Source of the DNA: Saccoglossus kowalevskii
Lineage: Eukaryota > Hemichordata > Enteropneusta > Harrimaniidae
Reading direction: 5' to 3'
DNA: 35,168 nucleotides
Assembly (NCBI RefSeq): GCF_000003605.2
Contig: NW_003123908.1
Coordinates: 406,013-441,180 of the forward strand
Shown: one piece after another, positions 13,420 through 22,020 of the stretch
Numbering within the stretch: position 1 is the stretch's first letter
Layout of the letters: each line of letters opens with the position of its first letter
The notes under the pieces: generated by a model
The model's database searches: none
Seen by the model: the letters and a program-made list of their open reading frames with translations, nothing else
Told to the model about the DNA's origin: nothing
Translations under genes and position numbers: made by a program

Positions 13420-15904
13420 TTAAATGCTTCCAGGTATTATAAATATAATATTGCATTGCATCTTAACTAAAATGAAACAGGGATGGTACAACCTTGAGTT
13501 GAGTAAAGTCTCAACAACCTAATTATCTATCCCAAGAGCAATAGATGAACTGATTATTTATCAGGTACATACATCAAGTCCTAATGATACAGGTTAACAA
13601 TGACCTTGAACTGTAATGTAACGCAAAGGTATCACAAGAGATAAGCCATAGTATTGTCTGATGCAATGTCTTTTATTTGCTTTTCATTAATACCCCTATA
13701 TGATGGGTATTATGCCATTTTATAATTTGTGCAGCCATTTGGTATGTGGAATACCATATATATGTATGAGGATATTCATCAGAGAAGTGATTAAAAACAT
13801 TGATCCATTATTCTATCAGAATGACAACTAAGTGCTGTGTTGCAGTTACCAACTATTATATTTCTTACATTAAATCACTCAGTACTATATCTAAGAATGT
13901 TATTAGCATACTGAGATGTGTTAGGGCCATACTATACTAAGATGTGTTAGTGGCATCTTTATTAGTAGTACATGTGTTTACGTAAATGACAGAGGTACAT
14001 AATGTATCTATGGTCGAAATAATTGTAATGACTGCACATACAATAAATGCAATTTTTGGTTTCTGTGCAAAAAAACATAATATAAAATGTATTATGTTTG
14101 TTTTTGACCTATAATATTTTGTTCATCTTATAGTCACGTTCACGCACAGCTCCTTAGTATGGGCTAAGAGGTCAAATACCTTAGTCCATGCTAAGAAAAT
14201 TTGCATGAACGCTTAGCGCGGGCTAAGAAACGTTAAGTATGCATTAAATCTGGCCCATTTTTAAGTCCAGATCCTCAGTACTGGCTAACGAAGTGTGTGT
14301 GAAGGTTTAGCTTGGGCTAAGCACTCAAAACGCCATTGTAATCAATGTTTGTTTGGAAGATTTACTATTATATTCATAACTATTCGTTTTGATATGGCAT
14401 TTCCAACATGACAATCAACATGAGCAAATCTAGAGATATTGTTCATGAGACAAAAATGATCTGATGATGATGACTTTGTGCTTCTTCCGGTTATTCTACA
14501 TCTGCACTTTCTGAATTTGCTTTTATACTTAGTAACAGTAAAACTAACATGGATACATGTACCTTCCTAGTTACTGTATTGAGTAATCATAATTAAAATG
14601 ACTGAAGATTTTTAGATATTTTGTATATGTTTGGGTGTTTCTTAGCCCGTGCTAATCACTGTTTCCTTCCACACGCTAACCAGTTTCCACCCACACGTGA
14701 ACGCTATTTGGTCTATCTGATATGCAAACATATGAGATTATCTGTAGCATGAACACTATTTATGTTTAGTAATCAATATATTGACCAAGTTATAACAATA
14801 ATTACAGGCCCATCTATTTTTGCCAATCAAATTAACTTTCCCGAAATATTTACCAACATGAGGTACTATGCAGGCAACTGCAATTAGATGATCAATTACT
14901 TCCTGGTCTTTACATCATTGATTTAAATAAAACTATCAGACAAAGCTTCCCGTGATCACTAGTGATTACACATGTTGGAGCATACCAGCGTATCTATGGA
15001 TGTGATAATAAACATCTCATGGAGTGCTTGTAGCAAGTACTGCTTTACACCACGCGAAACCTTCAATTTTCGCAGCTGCAAACGTTAACGATTTGATATT
15101 TTGAAGGAATTTGAAAAGAAACATCAAGTTCACAAAAGTTACTTCAATTCTCTACCTACAGAATTCTGAAGACAAGTTTAATGTTTATAAATTGTGCATT
15201 CTTTCAACTCCCTGATTATTTCAAAACTTAATATAAGTGATGATCCACAGTACAGAATATTGATATTAGCAAAGGGGTACAATACTGGTCTCACCATATC
15301 ACAATATGTGGGTGTGTGTCTTACAAAGGTTAGAGGTCAGTACCATAACTGGTGCCAAAAAAGATTGTCGTTAACATGTCATTACCAATTATAGTTATCT
15401 AGGGAATCCCCAATGTCATGGTGTGGTTATGAAAAGTCATTTTTGCCCAAGTAGAATCATTTTCGACTTCATTTTTTTGGTTCAGCCATCGTAAGCCACA
15501 CATCAAAGAGAGATCGAGGTTTGGATAACAAAAAATTATTAATAACGAAACTGATTTACATACATTACACCGAAAGAAACGCTACTAATAAGCATGATTC
15601 TGTTCATTATCAGACAACTTGTTGTTGTTTTACGGATATGATTATGGCTGCTCAATGGAGGTAAAATATATATTTCATTTAACTCCAAGATTAGTCTGAA
15701 CATCAAACTAAAATTACGATCATAGAGACTTGTAAAAATGTTCGCCAAAGTGTGTGAACCTGAAACAGTCATATCTAAGAAACGATCACCGACGCAATGA
15801 GTACGGCCTTGTAGAACGTACACACGGTCGACGACTGCAAAGCAGTACGTATATACTTACTTGGATAAATGTTTTATGATCTGTTTCTTCAGAATGGCCG
15901 CCAT
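740..15904 (-). CDS. BLTP3: Gene B: BLTP3-family N-terminus (4 exons, 3' part off left edge)
   Basis: Exons 15904-15861, 6610-6448, 1576-1538 and 816-740 join in phase to give about 107 residues. They start MAAILKKQIIKHLSK and continue through INISTLKGEGELHNLEL, LPTWLVVTKAKCNKLGVK, IPWTKIKTTPAAL and HLDRVEVEMK. Vertebrate UHRF1BP1L starts MAGIIKKQILKHLSR, with INLSTLKGEGQLTNLEL, LPTWLAINRVYCNKA, IQWTKLKTHP and LDKVEVEMK in the same order. This is the chorein-like N-terminal cap that opens the lipid-transfer groove. The start is chosen by homology and context (A at -3, G at +4). Introns are about 9.25, 4.87 and 0.72 kb. The remaining exons should lie left of base 1. Its stop-to-start distance from gene A is 9.9 kb. 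Confidence 0.9.
1538..1576 (-). CDS. BLTP3: Gene B exon 3
   Basis: 39 nt, 13 codons, phase 0 at both ends, encoding IPWTKIKTTPAAL. The acceptor ends TTTAG and the donor is GTAAGTA. Vertebrate counterpart: IQWTKLKTHPICL. Confidence 0.88.
1956..1985 (+). repeat. Dispersed repeat copy 1
   Basis: About 28 bases starting CACAGTCCCTCTACC and ending TCTGGAAATG. They match the reverse complement of 2864-2898 with a few mismatches and a small gap. Confidence 0.45.
2864..2898 (-). repeat. Dispersed repeat copy 2 (inverted)
   Basis: Inverted partner of 1956-1985, including a GC-richer core (CCAGACTGGCGATAGAGGGA). No longer homology around the two arms is obvious. Confidence 0.45.
3469..3886 (+). repeat. 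11-bp minisatellite, 38 units
   Basis: Unit CTGGCTATCTG, with variants CTGGTTATCTG, CTGGCTATCCG, CTGGCTATCGA and CTGGCCATCCG. From 3469 to 3886 it is exactly 38 x 11 = 418 bases with no insertion or deletion. Because 11 is not a multiple of three, all three plus frames read the same 11-residue repeat (LAICWLSAGYL) and none contains a stop. The long plus-strand open frames here (3361-3885 and 3450-3926) are products of the repeat, not genes. Confidence 0.95.
4303..4314 (+). repeat. C12 homopolymer
   Basis: Twelve consecutive C in the context AG-C12-AAATGA. A similar run with a similar context lies at 18535-18545. Confidence 0.9.
6448..6610 (-). CDS. BLTP3: Gene B exon 2
   Basis: 163 nt, phase 2 to phase 0. 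The acceptor is GTACTTTGCAG and the donor GTATGTTA. It encodes FAKNVTSDKINISTLKGEGE through LPTWLVVTKAKCNKLGVK. The segment is colinear with the vertebrate family without a gap and is the most strongly conserved part of gene B seen here. Confidence 0.92.
7420..7439. repeat. ACATGT hexamer microsatellite
   Basis: Three and a half tandem copies of the self-complementary hexamer ACATGT, extending the TACATGTA motif common in this window. Confidence 0.8.
8772..8892. repeat. 121-bp foldback with 15-bp arms
   Basis: TAATACTGGAGATAA at 8772-8786 is perfectly complementary to 8878-8892. The 91-bp loop holds a T run. It may be a small MITE or a chance hairpin; no clear target duplication was found. 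Confidence 0.5.
9294..9306 (+). promoter_or_regulatory. DR1 nuclear-receptor-like site 1
   Basis: AGGTCA-A-GGGTCA: two direct half-sites with a one-base spacer, the arrangement bound by HNF4, RXR and COUP-TF type receptors. A second, slightly weaker DR1 lies 47 bases downstream. Binding is not shown. Confidence 0.35.
9353..9365 (+). promoter_or_regulatory. DR1 nuclear-receptor-like site 2
   Basis: AGGTCA-A-AGGTTA, on the same strand and with the same spacing as the site at 9294-9306. Both lie inside intron 1 of gene B, where enhancers are often found. Confidence 0.3.
12295..12497. mobile_element. MITE, TACTGTAAAA-type TIRs
   Basis: The left end TACTGTAAAAGTGTTAATTA followed by TTCACTGG matches, imperfectly, the complement of the right end (CCAGTGAAAATTACTCATTC followed by TACAGTA). 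The motif CCAGTGAATAT recurs inside. The terminal bases are shared with the element at 16345-16526, so the two appear to be one family. No transposase is present. Confidence 0.6.
13380..13417. repeat. (AT)n microsatellite
   Basis: About 19 AT dinucleotide repeats, uninterrupted. Confidence 0.95.
14133..14706. mobile_element. Palindrome-rich putative non-autonomous transposon
   Basis: The ends are related and inverted (CACGTTCACG on the left; CACGTGAACGC on the right). Inside are 16-bp imperfect palindromes of the form CTTAGnnnnGGCTAAG at 14153-14168, 14180-14195, 14212-14227, 14274-14289 and 14306-14321, plus one near the right end at 14641-14656. Several follow a GAACGC- or GAAGG-like lead. 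Clustered subterminal repeats are typical of transposase-binding regions in some DNA transposons. Superfamily not assigned; no clear target duplication. Confidence 0.45.
15861..15904 (-). CDS. BLTP3: Gene B exon 1 (start codon)
   Basis: 44 nt from the ATG at 15904 to the donor GTAAGTATA. It encodes MAAILKKQIIKHLS plus two bases (AA). The next exon supplies G, making Lys. This is the amphipathic helix typical of chorein-domain starts. An acceptor-like TTTATTACTAG ends 11 bases upstream of the ATG, so a 5' UTR intron is possible. Confidence 0.9.
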
Positions 15905-16344
15905 AATTCGAATACTAGTAATAAATTCTATATACAAATTCAGTGTTGATAAGACAGTGTCAGCTGTTCGCGTCCATGTTGCTTGTTTGGCAGAGAGGTG
16001 AATTGAACTCCTTAGCTTGTTCGTAATTATCACATTTCACATTTATAAGTAACTTGCACAGTCACTTGTAAGCAGATCGATTTATTTGGATTTTCGCCTC
16101 TCGTTCTGGTACTAGTAACTTAATCCCGGATGCTAACTAAATAAGCGAAAAAGATATGTCAGTTATTTACACAAAAAGCATACTTTGAACGGTATTCAGT
16201 ATAATAGTACCATTAATAACCTAAATAGATAGTTTAATGGGTGAGATATTTCATTTTTTTTTTCACAAATTTCAAGGGAGAAAAAAATGATGGATGCTTA
16301 ACATATCACTAGAAACATGCGCAAGGTTTCCCCCTAATTTGCAC

Positions 16345-16526
16345 TACTGTAAAATACTTTATTTTAGCTGGAATTAATTTTCCTTGAATGTTTTGTATGG
16401 AATATATTTTCACTGATTTTTGACAAGTTGAATGTAAAATATAGGAAAAAAAATTATATAGGTGAAAGGTATTTTCACTGAATCATTCCTTTAGCGAAAA
16501 TAGCGAAAATAAAGTATTTTACAGTA
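16345..16526. mobile_element. MITE, 21-bp perfect TIR
   Basis: TACTGTAAAATACTTTATTTT at 16345-16365 is exactly complementary to 16506-16526. The interior carries a GCGAAAATA direct repeat. It is 182 bp long and shares terminal TACTGTAAAA with the element at 12295-12497. It sits about 440 bp upstream of the gene B start codon, so it may lie in the promoter or a 5' UTR intron. Confidence 0.7.
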
Positions 16527-16937
16527 TTTTGTTAGAAATTATTGTCTTAATAAAGTGATTAATAAATTGTACCATTTATGAGTATCTAAAATAGAAAATC
16601 AGTCGTATCGAGTAGTCGCTACACTTTTTCTATGTTTTCTCAACTTTGAATAATGAATGTAACTTATCAATGAGTCCAAATCTACTAGGTTAGTGCCACG
16701 TATTTTAAATTTACACCGATAAATCGGAAGACAATGAGAGATGGGAATGCGCCCTGGTTTTGCAATATACTGTATGCAATGTTTTCTGAAAATAGTTTGT
16801 CATATGAACAAGTTACTACCTGGTATCCAGGCCTTATATGTTCAATTGTTTCACTATCAAGGCTTTCAATATATGTGGTAAATTAAAGTTTTGAATGAGA
16901 TAACAGAAGAGAACACTTTATTCTCCGCTAACGTGAC

Positions 16938-17182
16938 CTCAGATAACAATAAAACGACAGGTTAGCCGGCAACGTATACTATTTTCTAAGGGATGTCTGC
17001 AGGAAAAAAAGATAAACAACCAGCCTACTCGCTCTTACAGATTGCATACTAGTAGGTTTCATGTTTTTTCTATTTTTTGACCACATCTTAAATTTGCTTC
17101 TAAAAGTTTTAAAACAAAAATCATGAATTATTCGTTAATTTGATTTTCCTGCGTTTTCTTTGAGTTTTTATTGTTATCTGAG
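16938..17182. mobile_element. Inverted-repeat element, 17-bp perfect arms
   Basis: CTCAGATAACAATAAAA at 16938-16954 is exactly complementary to 17166-17182. The element is 245 bp with no coding potential. It is MITE-like; the TIR differs from the other elements in the window, so it is a separate family. Confidence 0.55.
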
Positions 17183-17522
17183 CCATAACGTACTCAAAAT
17201 GACTTCTTAGTCACAGTGTTATGTTATTGGAGAGATTGGCGACCGTACGAACACTTGACGTACATTGATACGTCACCCAGTTATCTTTACAGGGAAGGTG
17301 TATCATTAACTTCAATAAATTGAATAATTGCTAATTATTAATTTGGAAAGAATGGAGTTCGTGTCAAAGTTGCCCTCTGGTGTATAGCATGTTTCTGTCT
17401 TCTTTGATATACACTACACCTCCCCCAACTTGTTGATGTGTGGGAGCGTGATGATCAATCTGATTAAAATAAGATCCTAGTTTTGGCTTCTTTTTTTGTA
17501 TATTTTTTTATTTTATTTTGAT

Positions 17523-17760
17523 CTAGTATTTATTTTTTGAAGTTTTGGTAATTACGAAAGCCAACAACGTCGGATTCCAACTTAATCTGGAGGAAAATAA
17601 TACACCAAGATACTTGTACTGAGGGACGATTTTAATTTCATGATCTCGATAGAACCATTTTTCACCTTGTTTTAGAAAACCACCCCTGCGAAAAACAATT
17701 ATCTGCGTTTTGTTTAGGTTTAGAGTTAGACCCCAGTGAGAACAAAATTGGTGTATTAAA
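17523..17760 (-). pseudogene. Non-LTR retrotransposon reverse-transcriptase relic
   Basis: A minus-strand frame beginning near 17759 reads HWGLTLNLNKTQIIVFRRGG, then KWFYRDHEIKIV and YKYLGVLFSSRLSW. This is the thumb-side end of a LINE reverse transcriptase: the W.L.lN..KT...vFR.GG pattern followed by YKYLGv.fs...sW of jockey/CR1-like elements. The frame ends at a TAG about 15 codons after SW, and no upstream catalytic FADD block is present. The relic is truncated at both ends. The poly-T/A-rich flanks do not define a clear tail. Confidence 0.75.
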
Positions 17761-17939
17761 AAAAATCACAAAATCAAAATCAAAGTAAAATAATAAAATA
17801 AAAAGGCATTAATAACAAAAGTAATAAAAAATACAATAAAAATAAGTTTATAGCTAACATAATTAAAGTCTGTACACTACATCAGATTTTAATCAGATTG
17901 CGTGATGATGAGCTGTTCAAAACATTGAATTATACAAGT

Positions 17940-18260
17940 TTATGGCAGAGGCGTGGTTCACTATATGGCAAAGTAACAGAACACCGCCTTGCATCGCAGA
18001 TATTATGAGAACATCGCAAGTATGCATGCTGGCAGTACAGTCTGCACAGCGATCGTATCGATCGGTGCGATCCCCTATTGCCCGAGTGACGTATGCGATT
18101 CTATTTCAGTCACGTGTTACATTGTTACTACATCCGTTGTAAACAAAGGGAAATGTTAGAACGTGACGTAAACGTGACGCAAGTAACATACACTCGAATG
18201 CGTCCGTATTACTTTTGAATATGTCCGTTCGGCGTTTTACGGACAGATGAAGTATATTGT
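17940..18260. promoter_or_regulatory. CpG-rich patch with CRE-like and E-box motifs
   Basis: CpG is much denser here than in the AT-rich flanks. Motifs include GTGACGTATG near 18085, CACGTG near 18112, and GTGACGTAAACGTGACGCAA near 18160-18181 (CRE/ATF-like). It could be a promoter of gene B with a distal first exon, an enhancer, or part of an unrecognised mobile element. Confidence 0.3.
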
Positions 18261-18332
18261 TCTCGGTGTCAGATGTATAAAAATATAGTTTAAAAAAATA
18301 CGATATCGTTATATTATGATATACAACTTAAT

Positions 18333-18333
<1 letters not shown>

Positions 18334-18364
<31 letters not shown>

Positions 18365-18391
18365 TATTATTATTATTATTATTATATTATT
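18334..18391. repeat. (TAA)n-(TTA)n palindromic microsatellite
   Basis: A run of TAA trinucleotides is followed immediately by a run of its complement, TTA/ATT. The two halves form a near-perfect self-complementary hairpin of about 29 bp per arm. Confidence 0.9.
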
Positions 18392-18534
18392 ACAAATGTA
18401 AATACCGGTACTAGTAGTTATTCACTAATATCATTATATTGCTAAAGCGTTTTTAATCAATTAAAGAAACATATGAAAAAATAACCATTTACATTCTGCG
18501 GGATTATTTTCCCGAGCCATTAATTAGCTCCGAG

Positions 18535-18545
18535 CCCCCCCCCCC
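18535..18545 (+). repeat. C11 homopolymer
   Basis: Eleven C in the context GAG-C11-AAAGT, similar to the C12 run at 4303-4314. Confidence 0.9.
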
Positions 18546-19289
18546 AAAGTTGAACGCTTTATTCAATCACATTCATTGCATAGTCACATACATCATTCAT
18601 CAAATTTTAATAAAACGGGATGTTGAAGGCGTGTCCTGGTTAATCGAAACAAATAAAATTATGTAAATAAAAACCATTTTAAAGAAGAAATGTAACGAAA
18701 CAAAACGTGTTACATCATACAACTGATACAAGCAGTCTGCCGAGCATAACCGGCCTCATTAGACATCATGCGCTCATGTAGCGACATAAGTAAATTTTGT
18801 TGACTAATAGACCACAAGTGAGCTGACGCCATTCAAAATATTTTAAAGTACCCAAATCAACTTTGATGCATGTGGTACGCGGTTCATAGTACACATTTAC
18901 ACATTACCTTCGTCGCTGGGGGCTCTCTTTAAATTAATGATTAAGCCCTAACTTGTTCAATTGACGGGTAAATCAATGTCTGGCCTTTCAATTTGTCATG
19001 TATTTTTTTTTTTTAAATTCTGATAGTAATGAGGTTTCGATTTTGAAATGTGACTTCTCTGAGGGGGATTACGTTTCAAAAAAAACACATTCCGACGAGT
19101 TTAAAGATTATCATGGGTTCGTTAAACCACGGTTACATATTTTGATGGATAACAGTCAGCATTGAACTGTAAATTTTATTCAAATTTGTAAATTTGAACC
19201 CAGTCTCTTTTCGCTTTCCAAATTAATAAATAAAAAAAAATCACTGCAGACCACGATAATGAAATAAAAAGAGGCAAACTACCATAGTG

Positions 19290-19690
19290 GTACAATAGAT
19301 GATTTTCCGTACAACTGCGAGATCTCGCGAGATGCATGAAAGACGCGCGTTGAACGTCTGCCGCAAAAATCGAACGATTTGATTTTGAACTCGAATTTCT
19401 TAATTTCGTAGCTCACATCGACCGGCCGATCTTCGACAGAGGAATATTGCTTTCGAATACCCTCACTTAATCGAAATTGTCTATCATCAAATGTGTACAG
19501 CACATTATTAAGCATGGAAATATCCCCCGAAATATTTTCGCGTTTGTCGAATCCCACGCGATGTTTGACGCCACTACGACCTTTGTTTGTCCTGTTTTTA
19601 CGTTCGATTTCACGCATAACGCGCGATTCTCGCAGTGAACGGGAAATGGTCTATTAAAGGGTCTACGAAAGCAACGGTAGCCCATTACCT
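19290..19690. promoter_or_regulatory. CpG island-like patch with TCTCGCGAGA element
   Basis: I count about 37 CpGs in roughly 380 bases, against almost none in the flanks. A perfect TCTCGCGAGA palindrome, a core element of many metazoan CpG promoters, lies at 19323-19332. A 112-codon minus-strand frame (19617-19279) has no similarity I recognise. On the minus strand a good donor (A|GTGAGG near 19466) could link a non-coding first exon to gene B, whose ATG is 3.6 kb downstream. A promoter for an unseen divergent transcript is equally possible. Confidence 0.45.
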
Positions 19691-20160
19691 TTCTACTACT
19701 ATAATGTTATTATAGTGGCTCTAAATTACCTGAATGTGAATACAGGCGTTTAACAAGAACGTATGTTTACTATAGTGGGAGGGATGATATAATTGTATAA
19801 CCTGTACACTTGAACAAAGACAATGTCTTTGATTTAAAAGTTCGAAATTAATTAAATTTTCATAATTGTCATGAAGCCCAGAGATATTTGAAAAACGAAT
19901 CACAACCAATATTCAGCAAAGAATTGCAAAATAGAGGGGAAAATTAATATTACCTGTGTTTTGCGATATTGTTTCTTGTGGACAATAACCACATGTTGGC
20001 ACTTTCTCATTCCGATTAATCAATAACGCTATAATACATGATAAATTCAAAACCCTTGACAAATAAAATGCGGTATACAGTGATAATACTAGTACATTAT
20101 GAACGTGCAATTGAGCCATACATCAGAGGAACATACAGTAGATACCATTTGGTAATCAGT

Positions 20161-20236
20161 GTCCTGGTGAGTGGTGTAATGATCAGAGTGTCTGCCCAGC
20201 AAGATGATTTCGGTTTCAACTTCTGTGGTCGACTGC
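20161..20236 (+). mobile_element. tRNA-derived SINE head
   Basis: An A-box-like stretch (GTGGTGTAATGATCAGAGTG, from 20171) is followed about 40 bases later by a B-box-like GGTTTCAACTT (20212-20222). The text strongly resembles the GTGGTGTAGTGGTTAGAGTGTCTG start of tRNA-related SINEs. It does not fold as an intact tRNA by eye. The 3' body probably runs on to about 20280, but its end is unclear. Confidence 0.5.
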
Positions 20237-21270
20237 CACCCTTCTTCCAGACGGACACTGCTGTACATTGAGAAAGTACGCAAATAACGAATGTTGCTAG
20301 TGCACCAGAGGCGATGTGAATGGGTTGTGAGTAAAATTAACAGAAAGACCTGCTTAGGATACTTGGATTTGTAAAAAGTGTAGCAGTGCCGTTCATACAC
20401 AATCCTTCATATACAAATATGTATATTTACATGTACACAAAAACAGAAACATAACTACCATGGAATTCTAAAACAAACATCATTTATTGAATATCAGTCA
20501 TATTTTTAAATATACATCCACATATACAATTATAAAGCGTTTATGTCAGCACCAACACATCAGCAAATGTAACAAACCTGCAACTCAAAGACATTTCAGT
20601 AAATCAAAGACACTAGTTTCTGAGTAAATGCATAAAGACCAAATTAATAAAATTTCATGTTAGGCCCTCTATAGGTAGAATATTTTTTTACTTCGTTTTT
20701 ATAGAGGTAGGTAAGGAAGTTTCAAGTATAACTGTGCATAATAAAAATACCATACTTCCTTCTATTTTCAAGAACTCACATAGTTGTGAGAATAATCAGT
20801 GAGAATGCTATTGCTTTGTGATAGACTTCAAACATTAAATAGTACAGTACTGGTACATTGAATCACTGCACTCGTAGATCTTCTAGGATATTGAGATGGA
20901 GGGGAGAGAGGCGAGGCAGTCTTCTCCACAAATGAAAGAAATCACATTAGTTCTCATGCTATGCGTTTTTTTACATGTACCTTGCATAGCTTATTACCTA
21001 AATTAATGAGATGTAGAGACTGGAATTCATCACTGTTTATGAAATTTTTCACAGTATATGTTATCTCACTAACCAAATATTCATTGCATTACAGATCTAA
21101 TGTACTCTAAATATACATTAAAGCATGATGCACTTTAATATTTGGGTGTATGTGCAACAATGGAAAATACTGAGCACTGACATCACTACAATCTATATAG
21201 TAACAAAACAGTTCATGTATTTAGCAGGCAAACAGGAAATAATGCATTCATCTGTGAAGCTTGATTAACT

Positions 21271-21292
21271 ATCAATCAATCAATCAATCAAT
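21271..21292 (+). repeat. (ATCA)n microsatellite
   Basis: Five and a half tetranucleotide repeats. Confidence 0.9.
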
Positions 21293-21965
21293 ATCTTACA
21301 ATCCTCAAATGCTAAAGTTGTGCAACTTAATGCACGAGTCTTGGTACACTACCAACTGAGCACTATTCAGCAAACTAATATTGCACAATATTGAGTTTAC
21401 TACATAATTCCCCTTAACAGCATATATAATGACTAAATGAAACGCTACTATATTTGGTAATACATTACATTAACATTGCACTGCACTGGTCATATGATTT
21501 CAGTTGAAGGGGTAGTTAATTAAAAACTTTGATGGAATAGGAAGATGGAGATGTAAGAAGACAAATTGTTAAGGGTGGAAAAAGGTTCCAGACTGAAGAA
21601 GTAAAATGCACAGCAACTTTAGAACAAAATCTTGTTTCAGTTTCTCTACTACCTTAAGTTACCGATGGTTTACCCGATTGAATTGTGGACTCAATGCAGA
21701 CTATAGACTATACTGGTGAACGTAGAAATAATCAAGTTATGTGAAACAACTAAAAGTACAAAGTAAATATACAGGACATTCGTGACAAAACATTGAAACA
21801 ATTCAAATCTTCACAGTAAATAAAGTAGAAACATGTAAATGCAGTTTAACTAATGAAATAACACACACTCTAAAGGCATCCAGCTTATTAGAGTGGACCT
21901 TACCCTTATTATTGCACAAAACTACAGATAGCTTTAGATTTAGCTGTACACATCAGACCCAATTA

Positions 21966-22020
21966 CCATACCATACCATACCATACCATACCATACCATA
22001 CCATACCATACCATACCATA
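21966..22020 (+). repeat. (CCATA)11 microsatellite
   Basis: Eleven perfect copies of CCATA, exactly 55 bases. Confidence 0.97.

Larger units (their letters stand above)
6611..15860 (-). other. Gene B intron 1 (9.25 kb)
   Basis: No supported coding exon. Recognisable content: foldback 8772-8892, two DR1 nuclear-receptor motifs (9294-9306, 9353-9365), a TACTGTAAAA-type MITE (12295-12497), an AT microsatellite (13380-13417) and a palindrome-rich element (14133-14706). The rest is AT-rich unique-looking sequence with scattered TACATGTA. Confidence 0.7.

Noticed and set aside
20161-20236. A functional tRNA gene
   Set aside because: The B box is degenerate and no cloverleaf with paired acceptor arms could be drawn by eye; the SINE reading fits better.
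20089-20400. 103-codon minus-strand frame
   Set aside because: It runs antisense through the SINE head and has no recognisable protein features.
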